The notes under the pieces were generated by a model. It saw nothing but the letters and a program-made list of their open reading frames with translations. It searched no databases and was not told the DNA's origin. Below, piece by piece: positions 1-20,501 of a stretch of 64,000 nt of DNA (positions are counted from its first letter, which is position 1; each line of letters opens with the position of its first letter). This DNA is from Nymphaea colorata. Lineage: Eukaryota > Streptophyta > Magnoliopsida > Nymphaeales > Nymphaeaceae. The position numbers and the translations under genes were made by a program. The stretch is from positions 29,731,934 through 29,795,933 of the forward strand of contig NC_045138.2 of the NCBI RefSeq assembly GCF_008831285.2, read 5' to 3'.

Positions 1-1406
1 GGTCTACACCATCAAATACAAACCAGATGGAAGTGTTGAAAGATACAAAGCTCGTCTTGTGGCCAAAAGGGTTTAGTCAGAAATATGTGATTGATTACTT
101 GGAGACCTTTGCTTTACTTGCAAAAATGAAGACAATTAGAGTTGTTATCTCCCTAGCTGTGATGAAGGAGTGGAGGATGTACCAACTGAATGTTAAGAAT
201 GCATTTCTCAATGGCGATCTCGAAGAGGAGGGGTATATATATATATATGCCCTCATGATATGAAGAACCAGAAAAATATTGTAAACTAAAAAAGGCTTTA
301 TATGGTCTCAAGCAATCGCTCAGAGCATGGTTCGAACGACTCAAACGAGTAATGCAACATTATGGCTACAATCAAGGGAATGGAAACCATACTCTATTTG
401 TGAAGAGGAAAGAAGGGAAAGTCACTCTGTTACTTGTTTATGTGGATGACATGATTGTTACAGGTGATGAAGATGATGAAATCACAAAGCTAAAAGTGTT
501 ACTGGCTGCCGAATTTGATCTCAAGGATCTTTATAAACTGAAGTACTTTCTTGGTATTGAGATTGTTAGGTCCAGTACCAGCCTTATGTTAAATCAATAG
601 AAATGCACACTAGATCTATTGGAGTAGACCGGTAAGCTGGGGTGTAGACCAACTTCTACTCCTCTTCATGTTGGGCACAAGTTGAGCATTAGAGATGGGG
701 AGTTGCTCTGTGAAGTAGCCAAATGAAGATATCAACATCTTGTTGGGAAGTTGATTTATCTTACCCTTCTCGACCAGATATCACTTTTGTTGTGAATGTA
801 CTGAGTCAATTTATGCATGCTCCGACTGATGCACACTTGAAGGTTGTGGACTTGTGCTATTTGAAGAGGAATCCTAGCAAGGGGCTCTTATATGTGAAAC
901 AAGAGTTTGTTGAAATCGAAGGGTATTTCGATGCTGACTGGGCAGGTTGTGCTGATACTAGAAGGTCTACCTCAAGGTACTGTGTCTACTTGGAAGGAAA
1001 CCTTGTTATTTGGAGAAGCAAGAGGCAAGATGTGTGTTCTCGATCTAGAGCAGAGGCTAAGTATAGAACTATTGTTATGGGAGTGTCAGAGTTACTATGG
1101 CTGAAAATATTGCTAGCTGATATTGGGATAGAGATTGGAGGACCTATGAAGATATACTGTGACAACAAGTCTGCAATCAACCTAGCCAATAACCCTATAC
1201 TACATGACAGAACAAAGCATGTTGAGATTGATCGCCACTTTATCCGTGAGAGGGTTGATGCTAAAGAGTTAATCTTACCTTACATGAAGTCTGAAGACCA
1301 AACCACTGATGTTTTGAATAAAGCTCTATCTTCAACTTCTTTTAAGAGAAATGTATCCAAGTTGGGCATGTTTGATATGTATGCCCAACTTGAGGGGGAG
1401 TGTTGA
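1..1406 (+). pseudogene. copia RT-RNase H region, degenerate
   Basis: Three overlapping frames reconstruct the C-terminal half of a copia polyprotein. The first 230 bases give the fingers region of the RT, including the motif QLNVKNAFLNGDLEE, with an in-frame stop near 75. A frameshift follows at the TA run near 235. The catalytic YVDD box lies at 439-450, and a stop falls at 598. From 723 the RNase H region is open to the terminator at 1404-1406, with the DADWAG and CDNKSAI motifs typical of copia RNase H. The frame ends in the polypurine tract, as is usual for the group. At least two frame breaks and two stops make it a pseudogene. Confidence 0.88.
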
Positions 1407-1641
1407 AGCATGTAAAGATGGGTCTTGGGACTGGGTCTAGATCTAGACCTTATCCAGCTTGTAGCCCTTGTTGGGCCTTACTTAAAGACTTGGAACCCTA
1501 ATTTCTAAAGTGAATGAAGTTTTAAGAGAGAGAGAGTCTGGCGGCTAGTGGGCACCAGACCTCCTCACCCGTGGTTTTTTTCTCCCTCTCGTTGAGGGTT
1601 TTCCATGTTACATCTGTGTTCTCGCTTTTACTGTTTCTACA
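1401..1641 (+). repeat. 3' LTR of copia-1
   Basis: It begins with TGTTGAAG directly after the purine tract TGAGGGGGAG and ends with TTCTACA, giving the TG...CA termini and about 241 bp expected of a small copia LTR. The 5' partner is outside the window. The right boundary is inferred from the start of homology to the neighbouring element's LTR at 1643. Confidence 0.65.
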
Positions 1642-1642
1642 C

Positions 1643-1789
1643 TTTACAACTCTATATATAGTTTACAAATGAGATAACTATGGTAACAACATTAAAGGAT
1701 ATCAATACGAGATTCAAAGGATTTTTTGTTTCTAAATTGTGAATTTGATTATAACTGAAGACTCATAACCACTTGCTATATTTTAGTCA
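1643..1789 (-). repeat. 3' LTR of copia-2, truncated
   Basis: It matches 6128-6270 over its whole length with scattered substitutions and small indels. It ends with TTTTAGTCA at 1789, which is TGACTAAAA on the element's own strand. The last 57 bases of the LTR, present at 6071-6127, are missing where copia-1 begins. Confidence 0.85.
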
Positions 1790-4700
1790 TTATCTCTTTT
1801 CCTTGACTTGAGGGATTTCCTTAACATGATCCCTCAATCTGAATGGGGGCTCCACAACATTCAACTTGGTTATGAAATTTCCAGGATTAGAGTTGAGTGC
1901 CTTTGTTAAGCCATCGGCTAGTTGTTCACTCGTCTGAATGAATTTAATGTGAATATGACTCTTGCTAACATGATCTCGTACAAAATGGAAGTTGACTTCA
2001 ATGTGTTTCGTGTGTGCGTGAAATGCAAGGCTATTTTGCAATGCATAATGCTCCAAGATTATAACACCATAGTATAAGAGGCTGAATCACTTTTTCTTCT
2101 GGTTCCTGAAGTAGAGATTTTAGCCATAAACTTCCCTAGCAACACATGCAAGGGACTTGTACTCAGCCTCCATGCTGAAACAAGCACATTATTACCTAAA
2201 AATGTGACAAATTTCATAGTTGATTTTCAATCCTCTAAAATTCTAGCCCAATCAGCATCAGTGAAAATGCTAAGCTGCAATGATGGAGAGGGAACCAATT
2301 GAAGAGAATAGTGACTGGTTCCATTAAAATATCCTAGGATTCGCTTCACTATAGTCCAATGACCAGCTAAAGCTGCATGCATGAATTGGCATGCCCGGTT
2401 GATAACAAATGCAATGTCGGGTCGTGTAAGGGTAGCATATTGCAAGGCCCTAACTATGCTATATCATGAAACAATTGGTCATCTTGTTTTTCAGTGTTAA
2501 TTAAGCTCTTTGGAGAAATAGATGCTTTGGATGCACTCATGTTTGCTCGGGAGATAATATTTTTGATATATTGTTGTTGACATAGATATAGAGCATTTGC
2601 TTTTCGAGTGACTTCGACTCCAAAAAAATATGATATTTTCCTAAATCCTTGATAGAAAATTCTTGCCCAAGCTGCTGAATTATTTTGGAAATACAAGTGG
2701 AAGAGGACCCAGTAATGATAAGGTCGTCAACATAGACTAACAAAAATAATCTTGCTTCTCCTTTAGTGTAGATAAAGAGCAAAGGATCGGATCGAGAAAT
2801 TTGGAATCCAAGATTTTGTAGATGACAAATAAGTCAAGGATACCATGCTCTTGGTGTCTATTTGAGGCTATAGAGTGATTTGTCAAGTTTGCAAACATGG
2901 GTGGGATGTAGAGGATCAAAGAAACCATCAGACTAGGTCATGTAGACGTCTCCATCAAGATAGCCATTTAAACATTGTTAGAGTCTAGTTGATGTAGATC
3001 CCATTCAAATTGCATAGCCATGGTAAGAAGGACTCTGATTGTCATGGGTTCAATAGTGGACTAAAAGTCTCTTGATAGTTGATGCCAGCTTCTTGTAAAA
3101 ATCTCCGAGCGCAACTAGTCGGGTTTTATATCAAGTGATGGAACCATCTGCATTGCGTTTGAGTTTGTAGACCCATTTAGAGCTGATAACATTGTTTTCT
3201 GGTAGAGGTGGAATGAAGTGCCACGTTTGATTTTGTCGAAGCGCAATGAATTCCTTGAGCATTTCTTGCTGCCATAGTTTGGTAGAAGCTTCATTCCAAG
3301 ACGTGCGTTCCTTGGATTCGATTGCTCCAATAAGCGCCTTGGGAGTTAATGACCCAGTCATTGATCGAGTTGTCATCGTGTGAGTATGGCAAGTTGGTCT
3401 TGAGATATGTAGATCAATCTCTTTGTTATAGGTTGTCTCATGTAGAAATGCTTGTGATGGCGATGGTTATTGATCTTGAATATTGGAATCTGCATTATCT
3501 TCACCAAACTGGAGATGTTGCAGCCATATTGAAAGACAATAAAGTTAGTTGAGTGGCTGGAGCAATGACGTTGAGATCTTGATCCTGAGAACTGAATAAA
3601 TAATGTTAACATTAGGTGGAACAATACCTTAAGGAGGCAGGTGTTCAATACGATCATCATGTTTATAGACTACAATACTTTTTGTTTTTTGATCCATAGT
3701 TCAAGTTTTTTCTGCATCGTCTTTGGGTAGTGAGACCTTATGAGAAGAAGGATTTTCAAAGGGTGCTTCATCAAATGGCAGGTCACAATAATTTATTTTC
3801 GACTTTCATCAAAGTAGAGATATCCTTTTTGTCTATTAGCATATTCAAGGAAAATGCATTTAACAGTCTTAGGTTGAAATTTCAAGAAATTGGTGGGAGT
3901 AAGAAGGGGATAGCATTTTGATACAAAAACTTGAAGATAGCCATAGTCGGGTGGCTGTCTAAACAATTTTTTAAAATGAAATTGGCGATTTAACTTAATT
4001 GTCGGAAGCCGATTAATAATATATATGGTTGTTATACAAGCATCAACCCAAAAGGAAAATTTTAATCTTGCATCATGCATCATACTGAGGGCAGTTTCTA
4101 CAACATGTTTGTTCTTGCGCTCTACTATTCCATTCTGCTCAGGGGTATATGGACATGAAAAACGATGTAGGATTTCATTCACCTCAGAGAATTGTCGCAA
4201 CTCATTATTATAAAACTTTCCTCCATTATCTGATTGGATAGTGGATATGTAATATCCTAGTTGCTTCTCCACAAGTAATCTGAAATTTTTGAAGCATTCA
4301 GCAACGTCAAATTTGGCCTTTAATGGGAAAATGTAGGAGTAACAAGAAAAGTTGTCCACAATGAACAGAAAATATCTGAATCCTGTCTCTAGCATCCATG
4401 GGAGCTGGTCCCCAAACGTCTATATGCAAGATTTGTAATGGATGAGTAGCAATGAAATTCATAAGTAGGGAAAGGTTGTTTGTGAGATTTTCCAATGATG
4501 CACAATTCACACAATCTAGAACCTTTGGAGCATTATTGAAATACAGCTATGCAAATAAAGAAAGTTAACAATAGTCTTATTTGCATGGCCTAATCGCCTA
4601 TGCTACAAAAAAAAATTGTGTAGAATTAGAACTTAATAGAAACCAGCTATTAAACGTTGCTGCTCACTACTTCTGCCTTCTCTTGGTGCAGAGATAAGAT

Positions 4701-6057
4701 ATAGTCCATTATGTACCTTTGGCCCCCGAAGTAGTACCTTCCCCATTTGTAGTTCCTCTGTAATAAATTTATGGGGTAAGAACTCAAATGTGCAGTTATT
4801 ATCAGATGTAAACTTTTCCACAAATAATAAGTTATGAGATATTCTAGAAACATGTAATTGAGCATAAAAGAATTTTCATCCATATTAACAAATAAGTCTC
4901 CTTTATGACAAATAGACAGATAAGAGCCATTACCGATCATAACACCACTTGCTCCTTCATGTGTTGTTTTGTTTTTCATCATGTCTTCATTGGCTACAAT
5001 GTGATTTGTAGTGCTAGTATTGATACCAATATTCTTCTGCAATTTCTTGAATGTTCATAGCAAAGAACACTTAAGGGATATCATAGCATGATCTAGCATA
5101 ATATCCTATTCTGCTACAATACTGACATATGATAGGACTTTTCTGATAGCCTTTTTTGTTAGAATCATAGTTGCGTTGGGATTGATATTGGTGTTGCCTT
5201 GACCTTGATTTTGAGCTTGTTGTCCTCATCCATATTCTTGGAACCAACCTCTTCCACAGCAGCCACCATAGCCGTGATAGAATTTGCGTCTTCTTCCTCG
5301 GTTGTGGAAGGCACGTTCACCAGTTGTGTCATCTTTTGAGATATATCTCTTTCAAGCAAAGGAGACTAGAGTAAATGAAATCATTTTGCTTGATTAAGAA
5401 GAAAATCAACCAGCTGTTGTGTCATCTTTTGAGATATATCTCTTTCAAGCAAGGGAGACTTGAGTAAATGAAGTCATTTTTATTGATTAAAAAGAAAATT
5501 AACCAGCTCTGTGGTGGTGATTTTTGAAGGGTGGATTCCAGCAGTAAGAAGAGTTATGAAACTTTTGTATTCTACTGAAAGGCCGTTCATAACAGGCAAC
5601 GTGTCTCCCAAAAATCTGATTCTCTCCAGATAAGTCCTCATACTCATAAATCCTTTTCTTATAAAATGCAATTCCTTTTTGAGAAGCACTCGCAGTGGAT
5701 GCTGAGAGCCATACGCTTTTTTCAAAGTAGTTCAGGCTGATGACGCTCAAACAATTTGACCAAGAACAGTCATTCACTGTAGCTTTTATCCAGCTGAGAG
5801 CAAGATGATCAGAATTGCGCCATTGCTTATACTTTAGATTGGGATCAATTTTCCCATTGGTAGACATAGTTTTTGATGGAGCTGTTCCATCCACATACTC
5901 AAGAAGATCCTGTGATTCCATCACTTATTCCAGCTAACTTCTCTAATAAAGATAGTTATCTCCATTGAGCTTAACATATACTAAAGCGTTGATGGCATTC
6001 CTTTGAGTAGCAGGGATAAAAGAGAAAACGGATGCCATTAGTCCAGAAGAAGAAGAG
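1790..6057 (-). pseudogene. copia-2 gag-pol internal region, degenerate
   Basis: Read right to left. Gag lies at about 5924-5165. A CCHC zinc knuckle at 5127-5086 reads CQYCSRIGYYARSC, with the zinc-binding histidine replaced by tyrosine. The protease region near 5020 has NTSTTNH where the family has an Asp-Ser/Thr-Gly active site, so the catalytic aspartate is lost. A GAG-pre-integrase segment follows at 4821-4633. The integrase at 4510-3793 keeps the D, D and E positions in the contexts LHIDVWGP, QSDNGG and NGIVERKN. The RT start is at 3376-3131 and its YVDD box at 2734-2723. RNase H pieces lie at 2445-2227 and 2056-1790. Many frame changes separate these blocks, so no functional polyprotein is made. 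Confidence 0.88.
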
Positions 6058-6070
6058 GGCTATGATACCA
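6058..6070 (-). other. Primer-binding site of copia-2
   Basis: On the minus strand the 5' LTR is followed at once by TGGTATCATAGCC. This matches the plant copia primer-binding site complementary to initiator tRNA-Met, usually TGGTATCAGAGC, with one internal mismatch. It fixes the inner boundary of the LTR. Confidence 0.75.
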
Positions 6071-6270
6071 TGAAGAAAAAGATAATTCAATAAACTTTAT
6101 TTCTTTCCCCCTTTTTTTTTACCATGGTTTACAACTCTATATATAATTTACAAATGAGATAATTATGTTAACAACATTAAATGACATCAATAAGAGATTC
6201 ATAAGGTTTTCTGTTTCTAAATTGTAAATCTGATCATAAAGACTCATAACCACTTGCTATATTTTAGTCA
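6071..6270 (-). repeat. 5' LTR of copia-2
   Basis: A 200-bp LTR with TG...CA termini, bounded by the primer-binding site on one side and by unrelated flank on the other. It is homologous to 1643-1789. Confidence 0.85.
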
Positions 6271-6411
6271 GGGATTTCCTCGAAAGTGATAGCGTACTCG
6301 AATGGATACGGACGATCTCCGCAGTACACCGCGAACGCAGATTGCTGAAAAAGTTAGGGAGGACCTTCACAGTTAACAGAAATATATGTGAAAGAAAGCT
6401 CTTGTTTGCCT

Positions 6412-7452
6412 TCAAATTTTGCTAGTTACGGCCATCCATTGCCTTGCAAGGGCCACACGCTCCCCGGTCGCCTTCTTCCTGATCTCCACCACCACGGCCC
6501 ACAGCTTCCCCTTGTGTGTCAATGCCCTGGACTCGATCTCCACTTCCTCCTGCACCATTTCAATTTTTACCATACTATTCAATCTATATGTTCAGGTAAA
6601 TTGCCAGGTTAGAGCGTTATAGGCAGGCCAGAGAATAAATCGATCGGGGGATCAGTTCACGCTCGGGATAATGATATATGGGAAGAACAAAGGCTCAAGG
6701 ACCGCCATTGTAAGCTGTTAATCATGGCAGCCGAAGACTTTTCGCCCATCTGCTTTTCTCTGTTGCCCAGAGATTTGAGCTCAGACTTGGGACAATAAAT
6801 TTAGATTCACCAATTTAAATAAAGAATCGTGTCAGATTGGGTGTTTTATCAGTTTCTTACACTTGTTTTGACCTACATTATTTGAGATTCGACCTGACCT
6901 GCGGTCTTCGTCTGATGATCTTATCTGAAATATAAAACTAATAGGATCGGTGACCCATGTTTCTGTGAACGACTCCTTGTGTAATCAGAACTTCCGGCTC
7001 ATTCCAAGGAGAGAGCGGAAAAAAGAGAGAGAGGGGGGGAGATCACCTTGGCCGCGACCTCTGAGAAGTAAGAGATGGAATATTCCACGGAAATTGGGGT
7101 TGGTAGGTCATACGACATAACGGCAAGGGCGCACATGTCGTCCATCAGCGTCGCCATGGCTCCTCTGCTCCACTTCCCTTCACTGTCCTTTCCTCCCCAA
7201 CAATCGAAACCATGAGTCCATGTCATTTGAGAGCGAGCGAGCGAGCGAGAGAGAGAGAGAGAGGAATACCGTGACCGATCTGGGGACGCAGAGGGAGCAG
7301 ACGAAGCGGGCGCGCTCGGTGCGGACGAACCTCAGGCCGGCGATGGCGAGGTACTCGTGCGTCCCTTCTTTCTCCGCCAGGCATTTCACCGACTCCAGCC
7401 ATTCCCTCGCCCTCCTCACTCCATCTTCTTCCCTCCCATTTCCCCCCTTCAT
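6412..7452 (-). CDS. Hotdog-fold acyl-CoA thioesterase (ACOT13-like)
   Basis: Predicted to hydrolyse acyl-CoA or another CoA thioester as a small hotdog (4HBT/PaaI-type) enzyme; substrate and compartment cannot be read from sequence. Exons are 7452-7270, 7187-7047 and 6549-6412, all GT-AG and in phase, giving 153 residues including the stop-free frame to TGA at 6412. Exon 1 carries an acidic/basic N-terminus and the strand RARFVCSLCVP. Exon 2 holds the hotdog helix signature RGAMATLMDD, where many family members have HGG, followed by the strand ISVEYSISYF. Exon 3 encodes EEVEIESRALTHKGKLW and the last beta strands. The length matches plant ACOT13-like proteins. The start is the ATG at 7452; the frame is open further upstream, but the reading becomes low-complexity. 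Intron 1 contains a (GA)n tract. No targeting peptide is evident. Confidence 0.8.
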
Positions 7453-8100
7453 CTCCCCCTCTTCTTTCCTTCCTTCTGCTGCCTTATCAAAAATTAAGGC
7501 AAGAAAATAATTACAAGGCCGAGTAATGGACTCCTCAGGAAAAGGACGGGCACCGAAAACGCGGACTTCTTTCATTTCTACCTACGAGCCACCTCACCAA
7601 AAGCAAAATTTCCAAGCCCTTGTCGACGTTGTCGTTTGCCTTGTGCAGACAAGGCAGCACAGCAATGGCCGATCATCTCCCCTTCGGTCCCACCCCGGAT
7701 GATCGCGTTCTTCTCTGATCTCCGGAATAGGACCCCGTCGGTGGGAAGTGGAGTCAAAACCAGCAGCTGCCGGAGAAGCCACGCTTCGTGGTTACCCGCT
7801 GGCCGGGTGGCGACTATTCTTTCGTGTGCCGGATTGCCTCCCCGGATTTTTCATTTATACTACCACTTCTAAGCTGTAATCCCAGTTCCTCCTCATTCAA
7901 TTTGCATTTACCAAATAAGGGTCCATTTCCAATGATTGCCTTATCGTTGTTTGGTTTGACAAAAGTTTTGCCATACACGATTATCAGAAAATGAAAACAT
8001 GATTTCAAGTATAGAAAAAAAAAAGCAAAAATGCCTTTTCTCTCTCCTCTCTCGATTACTGCGGATTCCGTGTAACCGTGTTCGGTGGCAGCCATTCCAG

Positions 8101-8253
8101 ATGGCCGGCGAAAGCCCTAGGAGCGGCGTGGCTCCGGCTGAACCTAAAGTGAGTTTCCTTTGTTTACTCTCTTTTTAAAGTGCTTGTATGATTGTGTCTT
8201 AACGTAGGTTGCAGCGGCCGAGACCTGGGCAACCCTACTGCAGCAAACCCAAG
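8101..8253 (+). CDS. Two possible 5' exons of an unidentified gene
   Basis: An ATG at 8101 opens 16 codons (MAGESPRSGVAPAEPK) ending at a strong donor AAA|GTGAGT. After a 59-bp intron ending in GTAG, a second segment at 8208-8253 reads VAAAETWATLLQQTQ and ends at a G|GTGTG donor. Both junctions keep frame. No continuation was found in the following kilobase, which is microsatellite and AT-rich. It could be the remnant of a truncated gene, a gene capture, or chance. The function is unknown. Confidence 0.22.
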
Positions 8254-8300
8254 GTGTGTTCTGTTTTGTTTGTTTGTTATTTTAACACAGGTCGAACAGA

Positions 8301-8301
8301 G

Positions 8302-8372
<71 letters not shown>
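8301..8372. repeat. (CT)n(AT)n microsatellite
   Basis: About 20 bases of CT dinucleotide run directly into about 50 bases of AT dinucleotide with one interruption. It explains the low-complexity open frames on both strands here. Confidence 0.95.
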
Positions 8373-8375
<3 letters not shown>

Positions 8376-9120
8376 TCCCTTCAGCCAATTTTTCCGGCTT
8401 GGCTAATTGAAGATGTGACAAAAAACATAAAACAAAAGGAAAAGGAGTTAACCGGACGATCTACAACTACTACTTTTGATATAATACATTTTTCTAAGGG
8501 GCAGCTTGATTAAGGAAAAAAGTTTGCTAAAAGGCTGGACTTTTGACTTCTACGTTTGGTTTAACAAAAATTTAGCCATATGCGGTTATAAGAAAGATCA
8601 GAAGCTAAGATTTTGCATGTCAATAAGAAAAATAAGTGGATTTAATCACTTTCAGAATAACTTCTACCAAAAGTTTTGACTAGCTAACGGTGAAGTATAT
8701 AAAATCATGGCCATGAAGAAGAGATAATACAATGGATGACTTGTAACCCCAACAATTATGCGCTTGCGACCATGAACAAGAGATCAGGAATGAAAGTCGG
8801 TTTGGGTAGGGATCGGATTAGACCTAAGCAGTTCTTAAACAGATCAAAACTAATCCCAAGATTACCTTTAAATAAATTTTCCTGTTTTTCTTGAGAAAAC
8901 TTTCGACTCAGGGGCATTTATCACTGTAAGAACAGATTTTTTGCGCCAACATTTAAATTCAGTTTAAACAATAATATAAGAGTTGCAAGCGAAGTTGGTC
9001 GCTTGCCATTAATAAGAGAAACGATCACATAGTTATCAGCAATAAGCCAATGGAAGCTCGCTCCGATACCATGAAACAAAAAACTCAACCACAACTTCAA
9101 TGGGTCGGTCAATCTTCTAA

Positions 9121-18584
<9,464 letters not shown>

Positions 18585-19010
18585 GAGGATAGTAGACGAT
18601 GGTCCTGAAGTACCTTATGCAAATTTCAGATCAGATGAATGAATAGCAGACCCAGTATATGTTTCAATTACTGGACAAGACCCTGATGACTGTTTGAATA
18701 TACCAGGTATGGAAAAGTATGAGTTCATAATATACAAATTTCGAGCACAATTGTATCCTGATTTGTCCAACTTTTATGGATGTCAGAACCTTAAAATATG
18801 ACTTATCATTTAGCTAAATCCATTGCTGGTCTGTCCAATAAAGGAATTCAAACAAGAAGAAGAAATTTAGTGCTTCTTTCCATACTACAGTTTTGCAGTC
18901 ACAAACCCAAAAGACAAATGTATGAAGCAGACAATACCTGTGCATGAACAATCGATAACAGAAGACAATGTTTAGAAAATTTGGAACAAAAACAAAGACT
19001 AGGTATAAAA

Positions 19011-19339
19011 CTATGTCACGTAGGTATAGGTATGGGTACGGACCATTTTCAAAAAGCTTGGATACAAAAGTACGATCATAGTCACAAATAACGTTTTGCA
19101 GTTTTAAATGGCGAGGTTTTTCTCAGGTATAATACAGCGAGCTTGAAAAAAACAGGAAAAATATGGGAAATTTTTAAAAATTTAAAAAAAGTAAAAATAG
19201 GGGGAAAATAAAATAAGTGAGAAACTAATAACCTATGTCACATAGGTAGGGGTACGGGTGTGGGTACGAGTACCGAAGCTGGTATGGGTACAGACCATTT
19301 TCAAAAAATTTGGGTGCGGGGGTACGAGTACCGATGCTG

Positions 19340-19371
<32 letters not shown>

Positions 19372-20501
19372 CAAAAAATTTCAAAATGAATAATATATTC
19401 ACAAAATACAATATGGAAGTAATTAACATACAAATATATCAGCTTTCTTGATTCTCCATCGCATCATCAAGATTAGAATGAGCAACAGGTCACGCTTTTA
19501 AGATATATTGACATTGCTTTGGTTATGGCTCACACTATTATCGAAGAGTCAAGTTATAAAGAAGGAATGGATTTTCGAAACATTGTATGGAAGATTTTAA
19601 ATGAAAAGTTGTGAGGAACTATGTACAAGAAAGGTTTAGAGTGAAAAAGAAAGATTTTAAATGAAAAGTTGTGAGGAACTATGCACAAGAAAGGTTTAGA
19701 GTGAAAAAGGAAACAAAAAAAGAGAGGGGGATTTTTAATTTTCAACTCAAAACTGGACAACTTTGGACTTGGTCAAAGTTGACCAAGTCTGAAAATGAAC
19801 AAAAATGATCTTGGGTACGTTGACCGTACCCGGTACTGCACTGACCGCACCAGGGCCGTACCCGTACAGTACCCGTATCATACGGGTTTAAGAGGAGTAC
19901 CCGTGTGACATAGCTAATAACACAAACATCCAAAGATAAGTAGATTTGCAACACAAAAAAACTGTTTGGCATTAAAAAAATAAAAAAAAAGTAAAAAAAA
20001 CGCGTTAAAAGCGTGTTTTTTGTTTTTAACGTTTTCTAAAAAAAATGCATTTTTTTTAACATTTTAAACAGCCATTTAATTTGTCACGTTTTTTTCAAAA
20101 AAAAAAATGCTTTTTGTGATTATATACAATCATATATATAATAACAAAAAAAATTCAAACAAACAAAACAACACATTCATGATTCAAAATGTATAGATTA
20201 TGAAGAAGAAACTAATGAACAAAGTACGAAAGTAACAAACATACTTAAAAAAACCTAATTTTTGGACAGAAGTGGACTTGGTCAACGTTGACCGAGTCCA
20301 AAAAAGGATGAATATGGTCCTGGATACGTTGACCATACTCGATACTGCTTTAACCATACCTAGGACGTACCCAAAGGCATACCCATACCCAATTGTACCA
20401 GTATGCTATGGGTACAGCTCCACAAAACAGGCATACCCTTACCCTTATCGTATGGTATGGTACGGGTACTGCTTCATAAAAGCAATACTTGTGTGACATA
20501 G
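19011..20501. mobile_element. TIR element B, CTATGTCAC family (outer, interrupted)
   Basis: It begins CTATGTCACGTAGG and ends CTTGTGTGACATAG. The flanking octamers GTATAAAA and ATATATAA match at 6 of 8 positions, so this is an older copy. Its right subterminal region (GTTGACC, TACCCATACCC) parallels that of element C, which is inserted in it at 19233-19913. The outer element without the insert would be about 0.8 kb. No coding capacity is seen. Confidence 0.65.
19233..19913. mobile_element. TIR element C, CTATGTCAC family (nested)
   Basis: 681 bp, ends CTATGTCACATAGG / CCCGTGTGACATAG, with a perfect 8-bp target duplication CTAATAAC at 19225-19232 and 19914-19921. It lies inside element B. It contains a (TG)n tract at 19341-19371 and a 59-bp tandem duplication (about 19590-19707). 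It carries the same GTACGGGTACC-type subterminal repeats as element A. Non-autonomous. Confidence 0.8.

Larger units (their letters stand above)
1..1641 (+). mobile_element. Ty1/copia retrotransposon, 3' part (copia-1)
   Basis: The window opens inside a copia element. Reverse transcriptase and RNase H reading frame is followed by a purine tract at 1391-1400 and a 3' LTR at 1401-1641. The 5' LTR, gag, protease and integrase would lie left of the window. The right end abuts a truncated LTR of the next element, so this copy appears to have inserted into it. Coding capacity is lost through stops and frameshifts, so it is not autonomous. Confidence 0.85.
1643..6270 (-). mobile_element. Ty1/copia retrotransposon (copia-2), minus strand
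   Basis: A nearly full-length element in reverse orientation: 5' LTR 6071-6270, primer-binding site 6058-6070, gag, protease, integrase, RT and RNase H down to about 1800, then a purine-rich tract and a 3' LTR cut off at 1643. The domain order (integrase before RT) identifies Ty1/copia. The two LTR copies share about 145 bp but differ at many positions, so the insertion is old. No target-site duplication can be checked because the left end is interrupted. Confidence 0.88.
7453..9120. other. Intergenic region, thioesterase 5' side to synthetase 3' side
   Basis: It holds the probable promoter of the thioesterase gene (GC-richer, 7450-7860), a weak pair of exon-like segments on the plus strand at 8101-8253, a CT/AT microsatellite at 8301-8372, and AT-rich sequence without open frames down to the last exon of the synthetase. 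No RNA gene or transposon boundary was recognised. Confidence 0.5.

Noticed and set aside
7180-7575. 131-codon minus-strand frame across thioesterase exon 1
   Set aside because: Only its middle part is coding. The end runs into the (GA)n intron and the first 41 codons precede the likely ATG, so it is not a separate gene.
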